From contig JADFWS010000006.1 of assembly GCA_015234065.1 (NCBI GenBank), positions 1 to 34,563 on the forward strand: DNA of 34,563 bases, in the 5' to 3' direction. The translations under genes and the position numbers were made by a program. Source of the stretch: Candidatus Omnitrophota bacterium (GTDB taxonomy: Bacteria > Omnitrophota > Gorgyraeia > Zapsychrales > Fredricksoniimonadaceae). Every line of letters begins with the position of its first letter. Within the stretch, counting starts at the first letter, position 1. Under the pieces are notes generated by a model. It was not told the origin of the DNA. It saw only the letters and a list, made by a program, of their open reading frames with translations, and made no database searches. Below, piece by piece: positions 15,772 to 24,100 of the stretch.

Positions 15772-16452
15772 ATGCATGGATGGGAAATCGTGATCATTGA
15801 TCCGGTAAAGAACATGCTCAGTTCGGTGGCGGTCTTTTTACCGCGCATGCTAGGGGCGCTCGTGATCCTTTTGGTGGGTTGGATCATTGCCAAGGTGTTA
15901 AGCGGGCTTTTTCAGAAACTTCTGGATGGTGTCAAATTCAATACGTTTTCGGCTGAGATCGGTTTGAGCGACTTGCTTTCCAAGGGCGGCGTGGTTTTAG
16001 CGCCGGTAGCGCTTTTAGGGGCTTTGGTCTATTGGGCGGTCATGATCATTGTATTTGCGGTTACGGTCGACAGCATGGGGCTGACCGTTGCGGCACAGCT
16101 TTTGGAAAAGATCGTTGGTTATATTCCGAATGTGGCATCCGCGGTGTTCGTGGCGATCGTGGGTACATTCTTCGCGAATCTTGTGGCCGGGATCGTTAAG
16201 ACGGCAGCGACGAACGCGAGTTTGTCCCGTGCCGAGCTTTTGGCTTCGATCTCCAAGGGCGCGATCGTGGTGTTCACGACCGTGCTGGTGTTTGAAGAGC
16301 TGAATATTGCGGCGCTTTTTGTCGGCGTGACATTCCAGATCTTCTTTGCCGCGATCTGCTTTGGACTCGCGCTGGCATTCGGGTTGGGCGGAAAAGACCT
16401 GGCATCCAAGATCCTGTGGGACTTCTTCAATAAACAGAATGAAAAGAAATAA
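15772..16452 (+). CDS. Conserved TM-helix protein, mechanosensitive-channel related
   Basis: 226 residues, very good ribosome-binding site (AAGGAGG). About five hydrophobic helices are visible. The first, LPRMLGALVILLVGWIIAKVLSGLFQKLL, is the conserved TM-helix repeat found in small-conductance channel relatives. It recurs as ASAVFVAIVGTFFANLVAGIVKTAA. The length and lack of an MscS beta domain place it in the TM_helix family rather than true MscS. The protein ends in a Lys-rich tail (KQNEKK). A strong terminator lies 20 bases downstream, so its transcript probably ends there. Confidence 0.75.
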   Translation: MHGWEIVIIDPVKNMLSSVAVFLPRMLGALVILLVGWIIAKVLSGLFQKLLDGVKFNTFSAEIGLSDLLSKGGVVLAPVALLGALVYWAVMIIVFAVTVDSMGLTVAAQLLEKIVGYIPNVASAVFVAIVGTFFANLVAGIVKTAATNASLSRAELLASISKGAIVVFTTVLVFEELNIAALFVGVTFQIFFAAICFGLALAFGLGGKDLASKILWDFFNKQNEKK

Positions 16453-18484
16453 TTGTTCTCAGGTTGATGATAAAAAGCGCGGGGCTTTCGAGCTCCGCGC
16501 TTTTTTATTGGGGGTCATCTCAAGCCTGGCGCAGGTCGCGCTGGTGCGCGAGCTTTTGACTGCTTTTTACGGCAATGAAGTGGCATATGTTTTGGTCCTG
16601 TTATTGTGGCTTGCGGGCAATGCGCTGGGCGCGTGGAGTGCGGGCAGGCGGCGTGGAAGTGCAACGGTATTTTTAGTCGGGGCGGTTCTTTTATTGCCTG
16701 CCAGCATTGTTTTGATCAGGTTATTCAGGATTATTCTCGGCCTTGCGATGGGTGAGGATGTCGGGCCTGCGTTTGTATGTGTTGCGGCAGTTGTTGCGAT
16801 CGTGCCGGTGAGTATTCTTTTAGGCGCCTGTTTCACAGCGCTTGTTCGTGCGGGAAAAACAGCGGTTAGAGTGTATACGTTTGAAGCGGCAGGATTTTTA
16901 GCAGGCGGCTTGCTCAGTGTTATTTGGCTTCCGATGGTAATGGGTTTTTTAGATGCCGGGCCTTTGCATTTTACGCGGGAGTTGCAGTGGCCTGGGTATC
17001 ATCTGGTGGCGACCCAGGAATCGCCTTACGGGAATATTGTCCTTTTGGAAAAAGGAGGGGCGTATTCCATGTTCGAAAATGGCCAGCGGATGTTCACGAC
17101 GGGAGATGTTCTGTTTTCAGAGGAACGCGTTCATTTTGCGTTGTTGTCACATTCGGCGCCGCGGCGCGTGCTGTTGATCGGCAGCGGGATGGGTGGTGCG
17201 CTGGAAGAAGTGCTGAAGTATCCGGAAGTGATGGTGGATGATGCAGAGCTTGATCCTGCCGCGGTTGATATGGGGCGCAGATATATTCCGGGTGTTGGCC
17301 GGGCTTTGTCTGATGCGCGGATCCGGGTTGTTTCGGGTGATGCCCGGGCGCTGGTGCGGCGTATGCACGGGCAATATGATGTTATTATTGCTGGCAGCAT
17401 GCCGCCATTAAGCCTGTTGGCGAACCGATATTACACGGTAGAGTTTTTCAAAGAGGCGTTCGAGGCGCTTCGTCCTGATGGTGTATTGTCTTTTTCTGCG
17501 CCGGCATCTGAAAACTATTTGAATTCAGAGGCGAAACGGGTGTTGCGGGGGCTTTACACGACGGCAAAAGGTGTATTTCCTGAGGTTAAGGTTTTGCCGG
17601 GGGATCAGTATATTTTTCTTGCCGGAAAATTGCCCGGGACCGTGACGGATCGCGCGGATGTGCTTGCTGTACGCTTGAAGGCGCGTGCGATCAGGACGAA
17701 ATTCGTTCAAGAATATTATGTTGCGTCGCGGTTAAGCCCGGACCGGATGGCCAACGTGTCCGCGCTTGTTGATGTGCCCGGCGAGGTCAATACGGACCTT
17801 CGCCCCGCGGGATTTATGGCGGCGGTGGCGTATCAGGCCACGCATGCGTCAGACATGGTTCCCAAAGTTTTTGATATTTTTAAAGCCTGGGGTTGGGTCG
17901 TGTTTCTGATCCCGGTGTTCGCGGCTGGCGGCATGTTGATGGCGCGTTCCGGGAGTAAGCTGCCCGTGGGTACGGTCATGGTGGCGGCAGGCTTTGTCGG
18001 GATCGCGCTGCAGATCGCGGCATTGTTTGTGTATCAGGCGAAAGTCGGTTATTCGTATATGGCTGTCGGGATATTTTCGGCGCTTTTTATGGGAGGGGCC
18101 GTCCTGGGAAGCCGGGTGGGGCGATGGTCGGATCAGGGGCTTTTGTCGTGTGTGAGAGGCCTGTGTTTTTCCGGCGGGATCTTTGCCTGGATATTATTGC
18201 TGCATCCTGATGGAGGCATGGCATCCTGGGCGTGTTTTACGGCGTCGTTAGCTGCCGGGTTGTCGACGGGGGCGTTCTTTTCCTGGGCGCTATCTGTCAC
18301 TAAAGAAGGCTTTGCCGGAACGCTGTATGCGCTGGATCTTTCCGGCGCAGTGCTCGGAACGCTCTGCACCGGAATATTCATCCTGCCTATCTGGGGCGTT
18401 GAAGGGCTTGCGCTTTTGTGTGTCTGGATTGCGGCATGTCTCGCGGCGGGATTTTATCCCAGCAGAGAATCGGCTGACCTGTAA
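16439..18484 (+). CDS. Membrane-embedded spermidine-synthase-like protein
   Basis: About 681 residues from ATG 16439, which overlaps the upstream gene by 14 bases. The 16346 start of the track is internal to that gene. A TTG at 16508, after the terminator, is an alternative start. An N-terminal block of about six helices is followed by a spermidine-synthase-like Rossmann domain: YGNIVLLEKGGAYSMFENGQ, LLIGSGMGG, DDAELDP, VVSGDARALV, YDVIIAGSMPP. A C-terminal block of about six or seven helices follows. In true SpeE the nucleotide motif is GGGDGG and the catalytic Asp is in YDVIxxDxxDP. Here they read GSGMGG and YDVIIAGSMPP, so polyamine synthesis is unlikely. Similar fused membrane proteins are common in environmental bacteria and have no known function. 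Confidence 0.72.
   Translation: MKRNNCSQVDDKKRGAFELRAFLLGVISSLAQVALVRELLTAFYGNEVAYVLVLLLWLAGNALGAWSAGRRRGSATVFLVGAVLLLPASIVLIRLFRIILGLAMGEDVGPAFVCVAAVVAIVPVSILLGACFTALVRAGKTAVRVYTFEAAGFLAGGLLSVIWLPMVMGFLDAGPLHFTRELQWPGYHLVATQESPYGNIVLLEKGGAYSMFENGQRMFTTGDVLFSEERVHFALLSHSAPRRVLLIGSGMGGALEEVLKYPEVMVDDAELDPAAVDMGRRYIPGVGRALSDARIRVVSGDARALVRRMHGQYDVIIAGSMPPLSLLANRYYTVEFFKEAFEALRPDGVLSFSAPASENYLNSEAKRVLRGLYTTAKGVFPEVKVLPGDQYIFLAGKLPGTVTDRADVLAVRLKARAIRTKFVQEYYVASRLSPDRMANVSALVDVPGEVNTDLRPAGFMAAVAYQATHASDMVPKVFDIFKAWGWVVFLIPVFAAGGMLMARSGSKLPVGTVMVAAGFVGIALQIAALFVYQAKVGYSYMAVGIFSALFMGGAVLGSRVGRWSDQGLLSCVRGLCFSGGIFAWILLLHPDGGMASWACFTASLAAGLSTGAFFSWALSVTKEGFAGTLYALDLSGAVLGTLCTGIFILPIWGVEGLALLCVWIAACLAAGFYPSRESADL
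16472..16506 (+). terminator. Strong intrinsic terminator with UUCG loop
   Basis: A 15-bp stem (AAAAAGCGCGGGGCT / AGCTCCGCGCTTTTT, one G-U pair) closes a TTCG tetraloop, and the 3' arm runs into TTTTTT. This is a textbook intrinsic terminator for the channel-like gene ending at 16452. Unusually, it lies inside the N-terminal coding region of the following spermidine-synthase-like gene, where it encodes DDKKRGAFELRAFL. Confidence 0.85.
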
Positions 18485-18612
18485 AAGCGCGCTTCTTTAA
18501 GACTGATTTTGATGGCATCTTTGTTGAAGAAGTCAAAGCCCTTCAAGAATTTTGGCGCGAAAAAGCCTGCCAGGGAGAGGCCGCAGATCTTCAGGAATTG
18601 ACGTCTGTCCAT
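18454..18612 (-). CDS. 52-aa Tat-leader peptide downstream of amrS
   Basis: Too short for the ORF track. On the minus strand, ATG 18612 is preceded by GGGAGG, which touches the amrS stop codon 9 bases upstream, so it is clearly set up for coupled translation. The peptide begins MDRRQFLKICGLSLAGFFAP, a twin-arginine-type signal (RRQFLK then a hydrophobic stretch). It ends after ~30 more residues (KISLKEARFYRSADSLLG). From memory, many bacterial AmrS-type proteins carry a Tat leader and a similar EA.YY-type segment fused in front of the radical SAM domain. Here that piece seems to be separate and located after the enzyme. It overlaps the convergent gene's end by 31 bases. Confidence 0.6.
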   Translation of the reverse strand: MDRRQFLKICGLSLAGFFAPKFLKGFDFFNKDAIKISLKEARFYRSADSLLG

Positions 18613-18621
18613 AAGCCTCCC

Positions 18622-19596
18622 TTATTTCCAGATGCCGGGTATCACGGCTTTGCAATGGCCGCAGGTACCGTCATTCAAATGGTTTTCTGTGATCGCAAAG
18701 CCCTGCCGGCCGATGATTATTTTTTGGCATGTTGGGCAGAAGGTGTTGTTGCCCGGATGGTCCGGCAGGTTCCCGACGTACACAAAGGACAGTCCTTCGG
18801 CCTTGCCAATGTCCCAGGCGCGGGTGATCGTGCTTTCCGGCGTAGGCGGGAGGTTGAGGAGCTTGTGCATGGGCCAAAAGCGTGAAAAATGCAAGGGCGT
18901 GTCTTTGCCCAGATGGTCTTTGACCCAGCGGCAGAGCGTGCGGATGTCGTTATCCGTATCGTTCCACGTCGGGACGATCAGGTTTGTGACTTCGAGCCAG
19001 AGGCCTTTGTTGCGCATCGTGACGGCGGCATCGAGAACGGGTTTAAGCGTGGCGCCGCACATTTTTTTATAGAAATCTTCCGTCATGCCTTTGATCGTCA
19101 GATTGGCGCCGTGGCTGACGCGGCATAGTTCAATTAACGGGTCCTGTTCGATATATCCGGCCGTGACGAGGAGATTCAGAAGGCCTTCTTTTTTTGCACG
19201 CGCGGCAATATCTTCGGCATATTCGTAGAAAATGACAGGGTCGGAATAGGTATAGGCAAGGCTGCGGCAGTCATGACGCAGGGCCTGGGATACGGCGTCA
19301 TCGGGCACGAGATCGATATTTTCGGTCTCTTCCGGCGGGCGTTGGGATATTTCCCAATTCTGGCAATAGAGGCAGTGAAGATTGCATCCGGCGGTCGCCA
19401 GAGAAAAGGACCTGCTTCCGGGCAAGATATGAAAGAACGGCTTTTTCTCGATGGGGTCGATATGGACAGAGCAGGGCTTGCCGTAGACGAGCGAAAAAAG
19501 TTTCCCGCCGACATTGGTGCGTACCCGGCAGTTGCCGCGGGCGCCCTCGATGATCACACAGCGCCGGGGGCATAAGAAGCAGGTCACGGGTTTCAT
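18622..19596 (-). CDS. amrS: AmrS-family radical SAM protein (AmmeMemoRadiSam)
   Basis: 324 residues. The radical SAM cluster motif is CNLHCLYC (CX3CX2C). An N-terminal Cys region (CFLCPRRCVI, CRVRTN) and the block LVYGKPCSVHIDPIEKKPFFHILPG are typical of the AmrS/pyruvate-formate-lyase-activase-like family. A C-terminal zinc-ribbon-like segment CPTCQKIII...GTCGHC ends at PGIWK. The family usually occurs with AMMECR1 and MEMO proteins; neither is in this window. Its reaction is unknown. The start overlaps the upstream small membrane gene by ATGA, and the neighbours suggest a link to a membrane flavin/Fe-S electron path. Confidence 0.88.
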   Translation of the reverse strand: MKPVTCFLCPRRCVIIEGARGNCRVRTNVGGKLFSLVYGKPCSVHIDPIEKKPFFHILPGSRSFSLATAGCNLHCLYCQNWEISQRPPEETENIDLVPDDAVSQALRHDCRSLAYTYSDPVIFYEYAEDIAARAKKEGLLNLLVTAGYIEQDPLIELCRVSHGANLTIKGMTEDFYKKMCGATLKPVLDAAVTMRNKGLWLEVTNLIVPTWNDTDNDIRTLCRWVKDHLGKDTPLHFSRFWPMHKLLNLPPTPESTITRAWDIGKAEGLSFVYVGNLPDHPGNNTFCPTCQKIIIGRQGFAITENHLNDGTCGHCKAVIPGIWK

Positions 19597-19778
19597 GGTT
19601 TCCAGTATTTCCCTTCATGTAGCGTGAGCCCCATGGCATTGAACTTTTGCGCCCATTCCTGCGGCGTGAAGCGGGATGCCGGCTCAGGGTTCAGACCAGT
19701 ATATATGACCGTCAGTATAAGCGCTGCTGAAAAAGCGACAAGCAGTGTAAAGGCAAAATCATTTCTTTGAGCAGGCAT
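19593..19778 (-). CDS. 61-aa single-pass membrane peptide
   Basis: The track lists 71 residues from 19808. I prefer ATG 19778 because it shortens the overlap with the upstream gene to 20 bases and has GGAG upstream. The peptide has one hydrophobic helix (FAFTLLVAFSAALILTVIYTGL, residues ~8-29) and a short soluble tail (TPQEWAQKFNAMGLTLHEGKYWKP). Its stop overlaps amrS as ATGA. I do not recognise the family. Tight coupling on both sides argues that it is a real component of the flavoprotein/AmrS operon, perhaps a small accessory subunit. Confidence 0.6.
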   Translation of the reverse strand: MPAQRNDFAFTLLVAFSAALILTVIYTGLNPEPASRFTPQEWAQKFNAMGLTLHEGKYWKP

Positions 19779-20985
19779 GGGGTCCAAACTCCAATTGGCC
19801 GGCGACACAGCTGTTCAGGCAGTTGCCGCAGAGGATACATTCGGCGGCGTTAATGAGCGGCCGTTTGTTGTTATCGAGGCTGATGGCGTGCGTGGGGCAG
19901 GCGCTGATACACGCGGCACAGCGAGCACAGCGTGGCTTCACCCGAATTTTAAAGAAGCTGAAAGCGCCGGCCAGGCCAGTTAATGCTCCGACGGGACAAA
20001 GATGTGTGCACCAGAACCGGAAGTAAAAGATCGCGAGGATGATCATCAGGCATAAAAAGCCGGCCGCGAGCGTTGACCCGTGGCCTGTAAAGAGCGTAAT
20101 AAAAACTTCGATATTGGCAGCGGCGGAATCATTGCGGATAAAACAAAGGCCTAAAACTAAAAAAAGAAGCGCATATTTCACGTAGCGTGTGTTTTGGTCT
20201 GTGGTTACGGATATAGGGAAAGTGCGCACACGGCGTTTTCCAAAAAGTTTAAACAGCAGGTCCTGGAGAAGCGCGAAGGGGCAAAGGCTTCCGCAATAGA
20301 TCCTCCCGACGACAAATGTGGCCGCCAGGCCGAGAAGCAATGTCATGAACCAAAGAGGTTGTGCAAAGAATCCCGGGATGTTGCCGAGCGCGGCGTTGGC
20401 GATCTGAATGATCGAGAGCATGGTTTTGGTGATCAGCCCAAAATAGATAAACCCTCCGAGCATGGCGGCCCAGCGCAGGAGCGTATTTTTTAAGAGCAAC
20501 GCGGTTAAGGCGAGGGCTAAAAGAACGACAGGGATCAGGATGGTGGCCCAGTTGATCGGCGGTGTTTTGATCGAATGCGGCTTTTGAGCGGCTTGCGCGA
20601 GGCAGGCGTGGATAGTATTTGTGATCGCTTTGTGTGAAATCGTAGCGCCTGAAATGCCGTCGATGTCATAGCCGAGGGACAGAGGGCTTGCAAAAGTCTT
20701 TCCAATGAATTGTTTGACGAAGAGGCTTAAATCGCCGGTATAGGAAAATGTTTCGTTGTTTTTGAGGACATCAATGTTCGTTATTGTGCCGTTCGGCCCG
20801 ATAAAAACGCGCAGCGGAATGTGCCCGCCATAGCCTTGGATTTCAGGCGCTACCTTGTGGGACAGAAGCACGATGATTCCGGGTTGGGCGTCAACAAGGG
20901 CAGGCTCGTCTGTTCGAAAAAATAAAGACACAGCACCGATGCTTAAGAAAACAATAAAAACACTCGCTAAAATCTTAATGTGCAT
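19759..20985 (-). CDS. NosR/RnfG-like FMN-binding polyferredoxin membrane protein
   Basis: 408 residues. An N-terminal anchor (ILASVFIVFLSIGAVSLFF) leads to an extracytoplasmic FMN-binding domain with the flavinylation motif DGISGATISH (SGAT, Thr115), the site where ApbE attaches FMN in RnfG/NqrC/NosR relatives. About four to six helices follow, with GSLCPFALLQDLLFKLFGKRR and THLCPVGAL, the CxxxCP motifs of NapH/NosR-type proteins. A C-terminal pair of [4Fe-4S] motifs is CARCAACISACP and CILCGNCLNSC. The architecture is that of a transmembrane electron conduit. No apbE or nitrous-oxide reductase gene is nearby. It heads the minus-strand operon with the 61-aa peptide, amrS and the Tat peptide. 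Its mRNA may be leaderless. Confidence 0.85.
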   Translation of the reverse strand: MHIKILASVFIVFLSIGAVSLFFRTDEPALVDAQPGIIVLLSHKVAPEIQGYGGHIPLRVFIGPNGTITNIDVLKNNETFSYTGDLSLFVKQFIGKTFASPLSLGYDIDGISGATISHKAITNTIHACLAQAAQKPHSIKTPPINWATILIPVVLLALALTALLLKNTLLRWAAMLGGFIYFGLITKTMLSIIQIANAALGNIPGFFAQPLWFMTLLLGLAATFVVGRIYCGSLCPFALLQDLLFKLFGKRRVRTFPISVTTDQNTRYVKYALLFLVLGLCFIRNDSAAANIEVFITLFTGHGSTLAAGFLCLMIILAIFYFRFWCTHLCPVGALTGLAGAFSFFKIRVKPRCARCAACISACPTHAISLDNNKRPLINAAECILCGNCLNSCVAGQLEFGPHACSKK

Positions 20986-20991
20986 GTAAAC

Positions 20992-21019
20992 ATTTTACCT
21001 GAATTTCACGAAACATCAA
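20992..21019 (-). promoter_or_regulatory. Putative promoter of the flavoprotein-amrS operon
   Basis: On the minus strand, TTGATG (21019-21014) and TAAAAT (20997-20992) are 16 bases apart. The -10 ends only six bases before ATG 20985, and no Shine-Dalgarno sequence is visible, so the transcript would be nearly leaderless. The -35 falls in one arm of the large palindrome at 21010-21062. Confidence 0.35.
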
Positions 21020-21062
21020 CAACCGCCACAACCTCCGGGGTTATGGCGGTTGTTGATGTTTC
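21009..21062. repeat. Palindromic element, copy 1 (24-bp stem)
   Basis: Bases 21010-21062 form a 24-bp inverted repeat with one mismatch and loop TCCGG. The arms begin GAAACATCAACAACCG and end CGGTTGTTGATGTTTC. The first 43 bases (21009-21051) match the element at 34421-34463 at 39 of 43 positions. It lies between two divergent gene starts, so it cannot simply be the terminator of either flanking gene. It could be a REP-like dispersed element, an operator, or a bidirectional insulator. Confidence 0.75.
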
Positions 21063-21076
21063 ATCAAGGACGTGCC

Positions 21077-21105
21077 TTGATTTGCGCGGGGAATATTTAT
21101 ATGTT
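21077..21105 (+). promoter_or_regulatory. Putative promoter of the 1008-aa protein gene
   Basis: TTGATT (21077-21082) and TATGTT (21100-21105) are separated by 17 bases, giving a leader of about 48 nt before ATG 21160. An AT-rich tract lies around the -10. The assignment is tentative because both hexamers deviate from consensus. Confidence 0.3.
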
Positions 21106-21159
21106 ATTCTTTACCATTCTTTACTTGTTGGAATATCTAAAATCATATCATGAGGCGCT

Positions 21160-24100
21160 ATGTTTCACTGGTTTAAACAAATGAATGATCGTCGTATTCT
21201 TTTGCGTATCTCTATGCGTACGATGGTGTTTGCGCTCTGCTTTTCGCTGGTTTTTGGGCCTGGCGCACAGGTGCGTGCAGATGTTTTTAATGTGAATTCC
21301 CTTCCTCAGCCGGGGGCCATGCTGGGTATATCGCCTGCGTTTGTGCCTGCGCTTGTGAGAGGCCTGATCGTTGATCCCCAAAAGCCGTTGAATTTCCAAT
21401 TTATTGTGGATAGTGGCAATGGCGCGGCAACGACGGATGCTGTACGCAGTGAAGGTGCTCGCATGGTGCGCTATTTCCTGGCTTTTTTGACAGTGCCGGA
21501 AAAAGACCTGTGGGTCAATCTTTCGCCATATGAGCATGACCGCATGATCGCCGATGGTTTGGGGAAGACTGTTCTTGGCCGCGATCTTTTGGCCCAGGAT
21601 TATGTTTTAAAGCAACTGACAGCTTCGCTTATTTATCCTGAAAAAGGCCTCGGGAAAGAATTCTGGGCCAAAGTTTATGCCGAAGCCAGGTCCCAGTTCG
21701 GAACGATAGATATCCCTGTCGATACATTCAATAAAGTCTGGATCATGCCGGAGCGTGCTGAAATCTTCGAGCAGACTAATCGCGTTTATGTGACGGGTGC
21801 CAAGCTCAAGGTCATGCTGGATAGTGATTATGTCGCCATTGCGAATAATACAGCGGCGGCTCCGTCGATCACCAGGCAAATTATTCGTGAGATCGTCCTT
21901 CCGGCCATTGAAAAAGAAGTCAATGAAGGCAAAAATTTTGCTCCACTCCGTCAGATCTATTACACTGCGATCCTGGCCAAGTGGTATCGCGATGCTATTA
22001 CACAAACGCTGTTGAAACAGGCCTATTTGGGAAAGAACAAGGTCGCGGGTATTGATTCCGGGGATGTGAAGTTGAAAGAAGAGATCTACGCCCGTTATAT
22101 CGCTGCGTATAAGGTGGGTGTGTTCAATTACATTAAAGAAGAAAAAGACCCTTTGACCAACGAAGCGATCCCGCATAAATATTTCTCCGGCGGGATGGTT
22201 GATTTTGCGATGAACCATGTTGTGTTAGAGCATGCGTTGAATGTAACGGCTACAGGTGGAACATTTAAGTTAGGGGTTCAGCTTTTAAAAGCATCGCGGC
22301 AGGTAGAAAGTGAACTTCAGTCGGATTCCAGGGATAGCGCGATGAGCTCATTCTTTTCACGCCGTCCCGACCTTAAGCCCGAAAGCGCTTTTGACAAGAG
22401 TGTCAAAGAGGGCCTGAATAAAGCGTATAAAGAGGGGCGCCTCGTGGAGCCGTTACCGTATGCCGGGGCGGCAGATGGTGCGTATCATGTGGAGACTGGG
22501 GGCCCGATGGCCGTGGAGCCGTTGGAGTTCTCGCCGAGAACCATGATCGGTGATTTTAACGGGATTCCCCTTTATGGCCTTGATAAGCCCAGGTTCCCAA
22601 ATTCTTTTGCGGTGACGTTTAAAGGCGAGTTGACCCGGGAGATTCTTGAGCAGGTCATTTATATGGCGGTTATTTCTCAAAAAAATGAGGTCAAGTTTGT
22701 GTACGATCAGCCACGCACGCCTGAGGCCGCGTCCTATGTTCAGGGGTTTGATGACCCTGAGATATTCTTGCCGATTGAAACAGTGATCACAAAACCGGGA
22801 TATGAAGATGGCGGGGTCGTTGTAAGTGGCCTTTTGGAGCATCCGGATAAGTGGTATCCGGGTAAAAAAGTCATTGTTCTTCAAGGGCAGGATGCGATGG
22901 AGTTGAGCCGGGTTCTTTGGGCTCAGCTGGAAAATCTTCAGGCCGGGGAGAGAGTGTTTCAGCAAAGAGAGATCCAGAGTGACAAAGTGATCATCCGGAC
23001 GATGAAAGAACAACGTTCGGCGATCCCGTACAGTCTTTTGATCGCGAAAAATGTGGATGAGAGCGGCAGGGTCGCGGGGCTTAAGGTGTATATTTTTATG
23101 CGTGGGGAAGCGGTTGGCCAGGTAAAGGGCTTAAGCATGCCGCTTGGCACCGTTGAAATGGCGGGTGATTTTGTCCTTCCAGAGACTGTAGCGCCCGAGG
23201 TCCTGACAGAATTAATCAGGCAGGGTGATTTTAAGGGAGCGCGAAAAACGATTTCTGTTCAAACGGCTGTGACGGAAGAGCCGCGGCCTGTGCGGCCTGC
23301 GGAAGAAGAATCAGCCATGGTATCGGGAGATTTTTCCGATCCTGTTTTTGCTTTAGAATGGTTTTTACCGGCGGCAAGCCTCCTGCTCACAACGGTGGTG
23401 GCGGTTGGTGTCGGCATTCCGGCATGGCAGGCATTGAGGAAGGAAAAGAATGTGCGCCGCGGCCAGCTTCAGCAGAAATTAAATCATCGCTGGCACGAAG
23501 GTGTATATATCAACGCGAATGATTATATAGATGTCTTAACAGATAATTTCTTCAAAGAAGAGAGTCGGGTTAGCGCTTGGAACGATCTTGTGCTGGAGCG
23601 ATGGAAGTTGCATGAAGAGATGTTGGCACTATCATCGCGGTTAAGCAGTATGGATCCGGCGAATGCGAACAGCCTTTTAACCATGGCGGAGCTTACCAGA
23701 AAACAGCATGACGCGATCCAATTTTATGACGATCCTTTTCGCCAGGCGTTTGCGGCTGCGAAAGGCCGGCGTAAGAAGATCCTGACAGCGCTTGGCCGTC
23801 AATGGGATTATATGACCGGGCATGATGTGGATAATCCTGACGGGAAAGGCGTGTTTGCGTCGTTGGATCCGGACATAGCCCGACGTTTGTCGATGGATGT
23901 GTACAGATTGATCGCGCCGAGGATGGCGGCTGATGCGGCACCGGCTCTTTCCGAGAACATGGTGCAAGAGGAGTCGGCGATGACAGGTTCTGTGCGTCAG
24001 GAAAAGATGGACGGTGGTATTGATATTCAAAACATTGGCCTGACGAAGAGCGGCGCTTCGGCCGACATTCAATATGACGTGGCCCAGGCTCAGGGCATTC

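Noticed and set aside
16346-16438. Early start of the spermidine-synthase-like ORF
   Set aside because: These codons overlap the channel-like gene in another frame, and the peptide is unlike a membrane protein N-terminus.
18598-18885. Plus-strand ORFs over amrS
   Set aside because: The minus strand encodes a clear radical SAM protein with intact motifs, so the plus-strand frames are antisense shadows.
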